Shown one piece after another: positions 10,655 to 19,347 of a stretch of DNA of 64,000 nt. Made by a program: the position numbers and the translations under genes. Position 1 is the stretch's first letter; each line of letters opens with the position of its first letter. The DNA comes from a bacterium (GTDB taxonomy: Bacteria; Planctomycetota; Planctomycetia; Kolteriales; Kolteriaceae). The DNA lies in the NCBI GenBank assembly GCA_019753235.1, contig JAIELF010000037.1, positions 62,001 through 126,000 of the forward strand, read 5' to 3'. Under the pieces are notes generated by a model. It saw only the letters and a list, made by a program, of their open reading frames with translations, had not been told where the DNA came from and ran no database searches.

Positions 10655-11629
10655 ATGCTCGCCACGATGCTGGCTCTTATTGTTTTCTCGCTCGTTGGTT
10701 GGGCGAAGGATACGCCCGCGGTGGAGCCTTCCGCTCCCGTCTCCGAAGTCGAACCGGAAACGTCGATCTCGCAATCGCTCGAGAGTCCGCCGACGGGTGA
10801 ATTCACTCCCGTGGAAGAGCGGCTCGCGACGCAGTCTATCTGGCGCGACGAGTGGAGCCGATGGAAGTGGCGCGGCGTTTTGGCCAACTCGAGTTTTATC
10901 CCCACCCTGGGCAATCAGGGCTTCGGTTCGACGGATATCGAGTTCTCGATCCCATTCATGCGAACGATGGGGAGTGAAGACCGGGCGCTGATGTTTTCGC
11001 CGGGGGCAGGGGTCCATTTTTGGAACGCGCCCGCTTCGTATCGGCTTCCCGAGACCGTCTACGACTTCTCGTTTGATGTCGGTCTGCGCTGGCGAGCGAA
11101 CGATCGCTGGCGATTCATCTTGGGAGTAACGCCCGGCTTTTTCACGGACGGGCAAGCTTGGAGCGGCGAGGGTTTCCGGATCCCCGCCCGAGCGCTCGCG
11201 ATCTATCAATGGTCGGAAACACTCAGCTTGACGCTGGGGGCGGTCTATCTCAATCGAAACGATATCCCCGTTGTTCCTGGTATCGGATTCACTTGGACAC
11301 CGACCGAGTATTTGAAAGTCGATGCCAACATGCCGCGTCCTCGCATCAGCTACAACTTCTTCGAGGAGGCCGGCGGCGCCAAATGGTGGGCATACACCGG
11401 AGCAGCTCTCGGCGGTGGACAATGGCTGGTCGAGCGCGATGGTCGCGAGGAAGTCATCACACTTCGTCAATTTAACTTGGTCGCGGGGATCGAACGCCGA
11501 CCGATCCCGTATGTCTCGATGTTCCTCGAAGGAGGCTGGGTCTTCGGTCGCGAGGTCGAGATTCAAACACCCAAGGAGACTCTCATCCCCAGCGACTCGT
11601 TCATCGTTCGTTTCGGGATAGGGTATTGA
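10655..11629 (+). CDS. Outer-membrane beta-barrel protein, DUF6268-like
   Basis: A 324-residue protein with a short hydrophobic signal (MLATMLALIVFSLVGWA) and a Pro/Glu-rich linker. After that come alternating amphipathic strands ending in an aromatic residue (FIVRFGIGY), the usual signature of an outer-membrane barrel. Recurrent phrases such as FDVGLRWRANDRWRFILGVTPGFF and LSLTLGAVYLNRNDIPVVPGIGFTW look like paired strands. The pattern fits the planctomycete barrel family DUF6268. The start could also be the ATG at 10667 (MLALIVFS). It probably acts as a porin-like or structural protein, but no substrate is indicated. Confidence 0.75.
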   Translation: MLATMLALIVFSLVGWAKDTPAVEPSAPVSEVEPETSISQSLESPPTGEFTPVEERLATQSIWRDEWSRWKWRGVLANSSFIPTLGNQGFGSTDIEFSIPFMRTMGSEDRALMFSPGAGVHFWNAPASYRLPETVYDFSFDVGLRWRANDRWRFILGVTPGFFTDGQAWSGEGFRIPARALAIYQWSETLSLTLGAVYLNRNDIPVVPGIGFTWTPTEYLKVDANMPRPRISYNFFEEAGGAKWWAYTGAALGGGQWLVERDGREEVITLRQFNLVAGIERRPIPYVSMFLEGGWVFGREVEIQTPKETLIPSDSFIVRFGIGY

Positions 11630-11690
11630 CCGCGCCGCGCCGAGAAATCGCGGGGCGGCTGTCTCCATGATCAATCGCAGACGGATCGAT

Positions 11691-13139
11691 CTAGAGAGAA
11701 GAGCCCTCTTTTCGCCACCAGTCGCGGAACGATTGCGAAGCGATCTCCGGTAGATCGCGAGACTTTGTCCAGCCATCGATCGGCGTCGGTAGCCAACCCT
11801 GGTCGAGCCAAAACAGTCTGTAAAAGAATTGACCGATTCGGGACATCGCTCCGACCAGCCGATATGCCAGCACTGACTTCATCCCCAGTCGCCACATCTG
11901 AAACGAAAGTCGTTCGGTCCAAGTGTTGAGCCCCTGCGCCACCGCGTTTCGGCGATGATGCAGTAAGTGGTGATGGATGTCGATCTTGACTGGGCAGACC
12001 TCGGTGCAGTTGCCACACAAGCTGGATGCGTAAGGCAAATGCTTCCATTCCTTCAGGCCGCGAAGATGAGGCGTGATGACCGCTCCGATCGGCCCCTGAT
12101 AGGTTGTGCCATAGGTATGTCCACCGACATTTTTGAAGATAGGGCAGACATTGAGGCACGCGCCGCATCGTATGCACTGGGCGGCATCGCGCTGTTCGGG
12201 GTCGGCGAGCAATCTTGTTCGGCCATTATCCATCAGGATGACATGAAACTCGCGCGGCCCGTCGGTCTCGGCTCCCTGCCGAGGTCCTCCGATCAAGCTG
12301 TTGTAACAGGTGAGGTGTTGGCCTGTTCCGCTGGTTGCTAAGAGTGGCCAAAAGAGAGCCAGATCCGCCATTCTCGGCAACACTTTCTCAATGCCGACCA
12401 AGGCAACGTGAATGTCGGGAAGCGAGAAACAAAGCCGAGCGTTCCCCTCATTCTCGGTGATTGCGATCATGCCGACGTCGGCCACCAGAAAGTTACCGCC
12501 GGTGACCCCCATCAGCGAGGTCGTAAACGCATCGCGCAGTTTCTCGCGAGCGATCATCGTCAATTCCTCGGCCACCTCGGTCCGCTCGATATGGAGCTTT
12601 TCCTCGAACGTGTCGGCAATATCGCGTTTGGTCAGATGCATGACCGGTGTGACGAAGTGATAAGGGGGTTCACCTCGAAGCTGACAGATATACTCGCCAA
12701 GGTCGGTTTCGATCGGTTCGATCCCTGCCTTTTCGAAAGAATCGTTGAGGTGTATCTCTTCGGTCGCCATGCTTTTGCTTTTGACGACATGCGTCACGCC
12801 GGCATTCTTCGCGATCGAGAGAATGATTTGGGTAGCCTCGTCAGCCGTCTGTGCCCAATGAACTTGCCCGCCGTTGCGATGAACGTTCCTCTCGAACTCT
12901 TCGAGATAATCCGAGAGATGTTCGACGGCGTCTCGCTTGATTCGGGCGGCGCGGCGCTTGGCATCATCGTGATCGAGGAAGCGACCCTTCGCCTTCTTGA
13001 ACGCAGCGTCGTAGCTCCCCAGTGCTTTCCGAAGGACACGACGATGCGTTAGATCGCCCGCGACGTCATGGGCGTCATGCTGGAATTGCTCGGCCGGGGG
13101 CTCGATGATCGTCAAGGAAGCATGGCCGGTGCCGCTCAT
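11691..13139 (-). CDS. lutB: LutB/LldF-family iron-sulfur oxidoreductase subunit
   Basis: A 482-residue protein with an N-terminal LUD-type domain (RKALGSYDAAFKKAKGRF..., KNAGVTHVVKSKSMATEEIHLN) and a C-terminal ferredoxin module. The two cluster-binding motifs are CIRCGACLNVCP (from residue 322) and CGNCTEVCP (from residue 375). In L-lactate utilisation, LutB works with LutA (CCG domain) and LutC to oxidise lactate to pyruvate. Neither partner is in this window, so here it may serve another 2-hydroxyacid. It lies 90 bases after the FAH-family gene on the same strand, suggesting co-transcription in organic-acid catabolism. The start is weakly supported by AGAGG 11 bases upstream. Confidence 0.88.
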   Translation of the reverse strand: MSGTGHASLTIIEPPAEQFQHDAHDVAGDLTHRRVLRKALGSYDAAFKKAKGRFLDHDDAKRRAARIKRDAVEHLSDYLEEFERNVHRNGGQVHWAQTADEATQIILSIAKNAGVTHVVKSKSMATEEIHLNDSFEKAGIEPIETDLGEYICQLRGEPPYHFVTPVMHLTKRDIADTFEEKLHIERTEVAEELTMIAREKLRDAFTTSLMGVTGGNFLVADVGMIAITENEGNARLCFSLPDIHVALVGIEKVLPRMADLALFWPLLATSGTGQHLTCYNSLIGGPRQGAETDGPREFHVILMDNGRTRLLADPEQRDAAQCIRCGACLNVCPIFKNVGGHTYGTTYQGPIGAVITPHLRGLKEWKHLPYASSLCGNCTEVCPVKIDIHHHLLHHRRNAVAQGLNTWTERLSFQMWRLGMKSVLAYRLVGAMSRIGQFFYRLFWLDQGWLPTPIDGWTKSRDLPEIASQSFRDWWRKEGSSL

Positions 13140-13229
13140 AGTTGATTCAACCTCTTTGCTCTCTCACCCACGAATGATTCGATTTGCCTTGGATCGAATC
13201 GGCTTCATCAGAAGTCGCTTTCGGGCCTA

Positions 13230-14126
13230 TCATGGTTGGCCCGTCGAGGGACCGACGTAGTCGTTTTTCGCCGATTGGCATCGATTTCGAAGAGTTCCGA
13301 GGCCGTCGATTTCGACCTCGCACAGATCGCCATCCTTGAGAAAAATTTGGGGATTACGCGCCATGCCAACGCCGGGAGGCGTTCCGGTGAAAATGATGTC
13401 GCCCGGCAACAGGGTCATCACTCGCGAAACATGAGCGACCAGTTCTGCTACCGAGAAGATCATTTTTTCCGTGGAACCCGACTGCATCACCTCTCCGTTG
13501 AGACGAAAGAGGACGGCCAGTTTCTGTGGGTCGGGGATCTCCTCTTTGGTCACCAGCCAAGGGCCGATCGGCGCGAACGTGTCGAACGATTTGCCGAGCA
13601 ACCATTGCTTGCCCGGCTTCTCCGTTTGCCAATCGCGGGCAGAGACATCATGGCCCGCCATGTAGCCGGCGACGTGATCGAGTCCTTTTTCGCGAGGAAT
13701 GTAGCGACCCTTTTCGCCGATCACGACAACCAACTCCGCTTCGTAGTCGACCTTCGTGCTGTCGGGGGGAAGGAGAATCGGATCCTCCGGGCCGATGATC
13801 GAGGTGGTGAATTTCGAGAAGACGATCGGCTCGGAGGGAATCGGCGCTTTCGTTTCTTCTGCATGATCCCGGTAGTTGAGGCCGATACAAATGATCTTTC
13901 CCGGCGTCGGTATCGGTGGCAGCAGTCGCCGAACGTCGGCCGGGATCCCGGTTCCTTTCTCTAATAGCTCCGCGACCCGGTCCAGCGACCGAGGAATATC
14001 GCCAAGAATGTCCAGCATCGACGGATTGCCCGGTAAGCTCGCCGTCAGATCGATCACCCCATCGTCGGGAACCTTCGCTCCGGCATGCACTTCATTTGTC
14101 GCCGTCAGAAACGTCACCAGCTTCAT
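13230..14126 (-). CDS. Fumarylacetoacetate hydrolase (FAH) family protein
   Basis: A 298-residue protein with the FAH core: CIGLNYRDHAEET, the metal-ligand segment DYEAELVVVIG, GYMAGHDVSARDWQ, GKSFDTFAPIGPWLVT and GDIIFTGTPPGVG. Family members are Mg/Mn-dependent hydrolases, decarboxylases or isomerases of dioxo acids (fumarylpyruvate, 2-oxo-hept-3-ene-dioate, acylpyruvates). The start ATG at 14126 has GGGAG eight bases upstream; an ORF start nine bases earlier is only an extension through TTG TTG. It precedes lutB, so a pathway of aromatic or sugar-acid breakdown is plausible. The exact substrate is not visible. Confidence 0.9.
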   Translation of the reverse strand: MKLVTFLTATNEVHAGAKVPDDGVIDLTASLPGNPSMLDILGDIPRSLDRVAELLEKGTGIPADVRRLLPPIPTPGKIICIGLNYRDHAEETKAPIPSEPIVFSKFTTSIIGPEDPILLPPDSTKVDYEAELVVVIGEKGRYIPREKGLDHVAGYMAGHDVSARDWQTEKPGKQWLLGKSFDTFAPIGPWLVTKEEIPDPQKLAVLFRLNGEVMQSGSTEKMIFSVAELVAHVSRVMTLLPGDIIFTGTPPGVGMARNPQIFLKDGDLCEVEIDGLGTLRNRCQSAKNDYVGPSTGQP

Positions 14127-14229
14127 CAACAACACTCCCTTAACGACACTCTGAGCAGGATGATTTCTTCCTGACGAGGAGAGGTTCCCTGTCCCCTATA
14201 GGAACTAGAAGTTTACGATTCCCGGCAAC

Positions 14230-14260
14230 GGCAGTCCTGCCAAACAGACCTGCCAAACAG
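14230..14260. repeat. Intergenic short palindrome and 13-base tandem repeat
   Basis: GGCAGTCCTGCC (14230-14241) is near-palindromic. CCTGCCAAACAG occurs at 14236-14247 and again at 14249-14260 (period 13). The reverse complement of the first word, GGCAGGACTGCC, occurs at 23568-23579 in another intergenic spacer, so this may be a small dispersed repeat. Confidence 0.5.
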
Positions 14261-14274
14261 TGACAGGGGTAGGA

Positions 14275-14610
14275 TCAACGTGATGCCACCGATTGCCAAT
14301 AGATCAGAGCGTATATGACCGCGAACACGCCGAGAAAGAATCCTCGCATCAACCAGCGATGTTTCGAGCGGGCGCGAAGCTGTTCGGCGGAGGGTGCTGT
14401 TTCGCCGAGAGCGGGCATCGGCGCGCGGGACTCTGCCTCGGCCGTCAGATCAACGACGTCTGCTCTGTTGATCACCTCCGCGTCATCGATCAATTCAACA
14501 GGTTCGATGTCGAGTTTGATCTCCTCGAAATGGACCTCCTCTGGTTGTCCCGTTTCGGAAGCGTCATCGTCGGGATCTGGCTCGATGGGGGCGATTCGGT
14601 CGGTCATCAT
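14275..14610 (-). CDS. Hypothetical small tail-anchored membrane protein
   Basis: A 111-residue protein. The first 80 residues are strongly acidic (PDPDDDASETGQPEEVHFEEIKLDIEP) and predicted cytoplasmic. The end is a basic stop (RSKHRW) and one TM helix (GFFLGVFAVIYALIYW). It starts about 40 bases after the MFS gene and precedes the FAH gene on the same strand, so it may be part of that transcript. No family recognised. The acidic N-terminus could be a docking segment. Confidence 0.6.
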   Translation of the reverse strand: MMTDRIAPIEPDPDDDASETGQPEEVHFEEIKLDIEPVELIDDAEVINRADVVDLTAEAESRAPMPALGETAPSAEQLRARSKHRWLMRGFFLGVFAVIYALIYWQSVASR

Positions 14611-14651
14611 CCGCGATCATCCAAGCAACAGGTGGAGAACTGTCGCTCATT

Positions 14652-16004
14652 CTAATGAACGGAGTCGACCAGGGTGTGAACCGAATCGTGTCGAGGCTCG
14701 ATTCGCCGGGGCAGGGGCGACGGATTGGCGTGATCCTCTCGCATCAGCCGATCAGGTGTGGGCCGGGTTGCCAAGGAACTGGTCGGAACGAAACGAAATA
14801 GCGTCCATGCCAGGCCTCTTCCCAGGCTCGAAAAGATAAAGATCAGCGAGTACGCGTATTCTGGCGGAGCCAATCCTTTCATGATGACCACTCCCAACAA
14901 CGAGCCGATCGCTGTGGCCGTGACGTTGCCGACGTTGAAGAGGGTGAGCATTTCTGTTCGCTTGCGCTGAGGGACTTCATCAAACAGAACCAGGAACATG
15001 CCGAGCTCGTACATCGCCCAGAGCGCGCCGCTGATGATCTGCACACCGATCAGAAACCAGAAGTTGGAACTGACCAACCAAAGGAGCGGAAGCGGGATGA
15101 TGCCCAGCGCTCCGAAGGAGAAGATGCGGGCGGTGCCGAGTCTTCTCGCGTAACCGGTGAGAAAGCTGAGCGCAACGATTTTCGCGATGTACGCCGTCGC
15201 CAGGACCATGAGGTATTCGCCGTACGACATGCCAACCCGCACCAGCATGAAGGCGTTGTAAAACGGGCCGGAGATCATCACGCTGGCTTGCACTAGAAAC
15301 AGAAACAGGAAAAGCCTTCGGGCCGGCAGTCGGCGAAGCTCGGCCCAGGTTTGCCGATAAGGGGCAGGACATTCCGTTTTTATCGGGGGTTTAGGCTCTC
15401 GTTGGCTTCCCAACGCGATGACCGAGATGAATCGGCTCAGCGCGGCAACGGTGAAGATGGCCGCAAATGTCGGGAGAATGAGATTGGAGCCCGATGCGCG
15501 GTTGAGGGCAAAGCCTCCCAGAACAATCCCCGCGACCAACGAGACTTGGTTTAATCGAGTACGACGCGCGAAGTAGCCCGCGCGGAGCCGAGCCGGCACC
15601 AAGCTATCGATCCAGGTATTCCAAGTCGGCCCAGAGGCGAGCCCCATCCCCCAATAGAGCGAGACGAAAGCGAATAGAAGCCAAGCCGGTAGCAAGCCTT
15701 GCCAGGCTCCGATCGCCAAGGGAACAAACGACAAGCCTTGACCGAGTGCTGTCACCACCACCCAGGTTCGTCGGGAACGAAAATGATGGGCAAGCGCCGG
15801 CGAGGCGAGCTGCATCAGCCCCCCGGCAAGCATCGGAAGAGTTGTGATCAATCCGGAAAGAACTTCGCCGGCGCCGATCGCCAGCGCGAATGCAGGAATG
15901 TACGTTTCGCCGAAGCCGACCATGCTCCCATGGGCGACCGCGTCGGTGGTGCTTGCCGATAAATCTCGCCGCGAGTATCGGGTTCGCGGCCCACGTCGCA
16001 ACAC
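14652..16004 (-). CDS. Major facilitator superfamily transporter
   Basis: A 450-residue integral membrane protein with about 12 hydrophobic helices. The cytoplasmic loop between helices 4 and 5 carries WIDSLVPARLRAGYFARRTR, a form of the loop motif common in MFS proteins of uncertain substrate. A central loop (REPKPPIKTECPAPYRQTW) separates two six-helix halves. The C-terminal tail is polar. It heads a leftward run (transporter, small TM protein, FAH, LutB) and may import the acid or sugar derivative handled by those enzymes; that link is inference from gene order. Confidence 0.88.
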   Translation of the reverse strand: MLRRGPRTRYSRRDLSASTTDAVAHGSMVGFGETYIPAFALAIGAGEVLSGLITTLPMLAGGLMQLASPALAHHFRSRRTWVVVTALGQGLSFVPLAIGAWQGLLPAWLLFAFVSLYWGMGLASGPTWNTWIDSLVPARLRAGYFARRTRLNQVSLVAGIVLGGFALNRASGSNLILPTFAAIFTVAALSRFISVIALGSQREPKPPIKTECPAPYRQTWAELRRLPARRLFLFLFLVQASVMISGPFYNAFMLVRVGMSYGEYLMVLATAYIAKIVALSFLTGYARRLGTARIFSFGALGIIPLPLLWLVSSNFWFLIGVQIISGALWAMYELGMFLVLFDEVPQRKRTEMLTLFNVGNVTATAIGSLLGVVIMKGLAPPEYAYSLIFIFSSLGRGLAWTLFRFVPTSSLATRPTPDRLMREDHANPSPLPRRIEPRHDSVHTLVDSVH

Positions 16005-16430
16005 GTTATGTCATCCTTGGCTTGGCGTCAGGTAGGAGAGATGCCGAGGGAGGCATGTCTCAGGCCAAGCTTTCATCAAAAGCCTAGCTTGTCGTTCGCG
16101 CCGGTCGGCCCTCTTGGCCGAGAGCGAACCAAAGCTTCATCTGCCCCAAAAGAAAGCCTCTCAGGGTGATGATCCCTTTTCTCTTTCGATCAAGCTGCGA
16201 GAGAAGACCGTGTTGGTTCACACGAGGTTCATCGAACCGCGGAACTTCCACAGACGACAGTCGCAATCGCTCGTCAGAGGCTTGTCCCATACCGGCAGGA
16301 ATCGAACGGCGGTAGGCCAGTTTTCATTACGGATCGGGGGGCGGAGAAGTGCTTAAAAACAATCAATCTCGTGTGAAATTGCTGCGAACACAACATCGGG
16401 CCGGGCCAGGGGACCGTTCAAGCGAACAGG
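16005..16430. other. Intergenic region with a hairpin, no gene supported
   Basis: No convincing coding frame in 426 bases. A two-part hairpin is visible: GTTCGC (16094-16099) with GCGAAC (16124-16129) enclosing TCGGCC (16105-16110) with GGCCGA (16116-16121). It could end the leftward DUF1704 transcript, although it is 300 bases past the stop and the following T-run (CTTTTG) is weak. Confidence 0.35.
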
Positions 16431-17699
16431 CTATAGCATCCAGTCTGCTTCATTTCGCCGCATGTCAAGATGATTGAGAAAGTTCGAAAAGCACATCCAA
16501 GCGGCTAGCCCGTTCATGTCGGCAAAATGAGGCGGCAAGTAGCGAGGCGACGTGATCAATCCCTCATCCAATAGATACGCCAGGACCGGGATGTCTTCGA
16601 GTGTCGTTTTGCCCGCAAACAATAGCGGCAGAAGCTTGAGCTTTCCCTTGCGGACGGCCAACTCGACAAACTGGTAAAGCAAGACGAACCCTCGACTGTA
16701 CGAAAGGTCTTTCGTGAACGGACCATTGGTCGGCGTCGAGCCGCGAAAGACGCGAGTTGTCTGATCGTAAGAAGTTCCCTCGTCGAAACCTTGATCGCGA
16801 AAGAAGCCAAACACGTCGAGAAACGTCGCCCCTTGTTCGGCCAGTTGCACCGCGCGGACGCGATTGGTGATGCGGTGAACTCTTTGGCGATGGCACGAGA
16901 ACGTGATCAATTCCATGAACATGGCGAGTCCCTCTTGCGTCACCGTCGACGAAGGAGGACCTTTGCTCAAGAAACTACAGACCTGCTGACAGGCGCCGTT
17001 AAAGGTCGTTGCCACGTGAACCCAGCCTTCGTGAACTTCAAGCAGCCGAAGATCTCGTTCATTGAAGAAGCTGTCCTTGCGGAGTTTGATGTAGTCGCTG
17101 CCTGCCGCGGAGTCGGCAATAATGCCGTCGCTGACGATGACCCGCACCCGGTGCTCGGGGTCTTGAAAGTAATTGTCGAGCTTGCTCTGCAGGATCTGCA
17201 CCGAGTCTTCGCATGAAATCGTTCGCGGTTCTTCCTGACCCAGTTCCGACCGTTCGAAACCTTGCAGCATCTCGGCCATCATCGCGCCGAGGTCGGCGAC
17301 CGTGGGATCTCCCTCGTGAAAGACATCCCCCGAAGAGCCATAGAGCTCGCTGGATATCTCGGAGAAATCGCGAAGGCCCCGGTATTCGAGCATCGTGACG
17401 ACGGCCCGGTACTCTCGACACATGCGTCGCATCAGCTTGCCGATCGGACTGAAAACACCCAGTTTTGATTGGATATCTCGTTCGAGGTCGAGGAACTCGC
17501 GGCGCTTCTCCGCGGGATTAAACCCCAGGGGTCGGTTCTCGTAGTAGGTTCGATCGACGCGCGGCTGTTCTTTGCACTGATCGTCAAAAAAAACGGACCG
17601 AATCGAGTCATCCCATTTTACCGCGTCGAGGATTCGGATGGGCCGTTGGGCCTCGACCAGGCGATCGGAAAGCTCGCGAATGACCTCTTTATTCCACAT
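16431..17699 (-). CDS. DUF1704 / QEGLA-motif metallopeptidase-like protein (MATCAP relative)
   Basis: A 422-residue protein of the family named for a QEGLA motif and once annotated as flavohemoglobin expression-modulating. HEGWVH (HExxxH) lies at residues 223-228 and QEGLA at 255-259, giving two histidines and candidate glutamate ligands for zinc. The eukaryotic DUF1704 members are the MATCAP tubulin carboxypeptidases, so a C-terminal-trimming peptidase role is possible for the bacterial protein. No signal peptide, so cytoplasmic. The start at 17699 has GAGGA just before it; the frame continues to 17855 without a good ribosome site and without family-like sequence. It is divergent from the phosphohexomutase gene. 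The substrate is unknown. Confidence 0.85.
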   Translation of the reverse strand: MWNKEVIRELSDRLVEAQRPIRILDAVKWDDSIRSVFFDDQCKEQPRVDRTYYENRPLGFNPAEKRREFLDLERDIQSKLGVFSPIGKLMRRMCREYRAVVTMLEYRGLRDFSEISSELYGSSGDVFHEGDPTVADLGAMMAEMLQGFERSELGQEEPRTISCEDSVQILQSKLDNYFQDPEHRVRVIVSDGIIADSAAGSDYIKLRKDSFFNERDLRLLEVHEGWVHVATTFNGACQQVCSFLSKGPPSSTVTQEGLAMFMELITFSCHRQRVHRITNRVRAVQLAEQGATFLDVFGFFRDQGFDEGTSYDQTTRVFRGSTPTNGPFTKDLSYSRGFVLLYQFVELAVRKGKLKLLPLLFAGKTTLEDIPVLAYLLDEGLITSPRYLPPHFADMNGLAAWMCFSNFLNHLDMRRNEADWML

Positions 17700-17878
17700 G
17701 GTTCCTCTTTCGATCGGTCGGGCCGGGGCGCCGAAATCGGCGGGGATCCCTGCCTCTGGAGAAGACCACTCGATATCGTATGTTTTCCTCGTAGAAATTC
17801 GCTCGCCCTGATGGACGGGGCCTGACGGGGCTTTTCCACTGTGGATCATTTCCAATCGTCTTGGGAGTCAATGAGCCG

Positions 17879-19261
17879 ATGGGCGTCTTCAAGAGTTACG
17901 ACATTCGTGGCACGTACCCCGACCAGATCGATGCAACGCTTGCCCGCAAGATCGGGATCTCTCTGGGTCGGCATTTTCGCGGGCTGGATCGAAATCAGGG
18001 GAAGCCAAAACTGAAGCTGGTCGTTGGTCGCGATATGCGGACGATGGCCCCCGAGATCACGGCCGCCTTCATCGACGGTCTGATCACTGCCGGGCACGAT
18101 GTCGTCGATATCGGTATGGTGACGACACCGTGTCAGTACTTCGCGATTCAACACCTGTCGGCCGATGGCGGGATCATGGTGACGGCATCGCATAATCCCC
18201 CGAAATATATCGGCTTCAAGGTTAGCCGAGAACTCGCCATCCCCATCAGCTTCGACACCGGCCTAGGAGCCGTCGAAAAGGGGCTTGACGAACCCTCTCC
18301 GTCGGTTCCCGTGGGGAGCCGATCGTCGATGGATGTTGATGATCTGTATCTCGATTTCCTGGTAAAGATGGGGAAGAATCTGCGCCCGATCAAGATTGCC
18401 GCCGATGCCTCCAACGGCATGGTCGGCAAATATCTTCAGCGACTTTTCGATCGCTTGCCATGCCAACTCGAGGGGATCTATCTCGATCCCGATGGAACGT
18501 TTCCCAATCACGAAGCCGACCCGCTCAAGCCAGAAAATCTGCGCGATGTGCAAGCCCTCGTGAAGAAGACCGGGGCCGCGATCGGGTTTTGTTACGACGG
18601 CGACGGCGATCGAGTCGCCATTGTTGATGATCAGGGAGAACCGGTCGGCTGCGACCTTATCACCGCCCTCATGGCACAGGATCTTCTCAAAGAACAGCCC
18701 GGGCGCATCGTGACTTACGACCTACGGTCGAGCCGAATCGTACGCGAGGTCGTCGAACAAGCAGGGGGCAAAGCCGTCCGCAGTAGGGTCGGCCACGCGC
18801 ACGTCAAACAGCAGATGCGACAAATTGAAGCTCTCTCGGGAGGAGAGCTTTCGGGTCACTACTACTTTGAGCTGAAGGAGAAAGAGACCTTCTACGCGGA
18901 TGCGGCTCTGGTCGCGACGATGAGGCTGCTCAACATCCTAAGTCAGTCCGACAAGTCGGCGTCGGAGCTTTTGGCGCCGCTGCGAAAGTATTACCATTCG
19001 GGTGAGATCAACTTTCAGATTGCTGACAAGGATGCGGCCATTGCCGACATCGAGAAAACGTTCCACGACGGCAAGCAAGATCGCCTTGATGGAATCACGG
19101 CCGAGTATCCTGATTGGTGGCTCAACGTTCGGCCAAGCAATACCGAGCCGCTCCTACGGCTCACGCTGGAAGGGACAACGCCGGCCATTCGAGACGCCGG
19201 CCTGTCGAAGGTCTTTGCCGTACTCGAAAAGTACGGCCACCGAGCCGAGGGTGGGCACTAA
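17879..19261 (+). CDS. Phosphomannomutase/phosphoglucomutase
   Basis: A 460-residue alpha-D-phosphohexomutase with all four family motifs: the sugar-phosphate start FKSYDIRGTYPDQI, the catalytic phosphoserine loop GGIMVTASHNPP, the metal loop DGDGDRVAI, the sugar-binding ELSGHYYF and the phosphate-binding RPSNTEPLLR. It interconverts hexose 6- and 1-phosphates (mannose or glucose) for GDP-mannose, polysaccharide and LPS synthesis. The ATG at 17879 is preferred to the TTG at 17861 because the GGGAG at 17863-17867 then becomes its ribosome-binding site. Whether it is mainly a PMM or PGM cannot be told from these motifs. Confidence 0.95.
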   Translation: MGVFKSYDIRGTYPDQIDATLARKIGISLGRHFRGLDRNQGKPKLKLVVGRDMRTMAPEITAAFIDGLITAGHDVVDIGMVTTPCQYFAIQHLSADGGIMVTASHNPPKYIGFKVSRELAIPISFDTGLGAVEKGLDEPSPSVPVGSRSSMDVDDLYLDFLVKMGKNLRPIKIAADASNGMVGKYLQRLFDRLPCQLEGIYLDPDGTFPNHEADPLKPENLRDVQALVKKTGAAIGFCYDGDGDRVAIVDDQGEPVGCDLITALMAQDLLKEQPGRIVTYDLRSSRIVREVVEQAGGKAVRSRVGHAHVKQQMRQIEALSGGELSGHYYFELKEKETFYADAALVATMRLLNILSQSDKSASELLAPLRKYYHSGEINFQIADKDAAIADIEKTFHDGKQDRLDGITAEYPDWWLNVRPSNTEPLLRLTLEGTTPAIRDAGLSKVFAVLEKYGHRAEGGH

Positions 19262-19347
19262 GAACCAGCGTTTCGCCCGATGTTGGACCAAAATTCGCGA
19301 AGCAAAAGAGCCCCTCTTTCTGAGGGTGATGGGTTCGCAAGGACCGA

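Noticed and set aside
10250-11776. Long upstream extension of the Gly-rich peptide frame
   Set aside because: The added 509 residues have no coding character and lie antisense to the barrel gene. The signal peptide and ribosome site place the start at 10249.
16285-16320. A tRNA-like CGTTCGATTCC sequence read leftward
   Set aside because: The bases beside the TTCGATT loop do not pair into a T-stem, and no anticodon or D-arm is visible.
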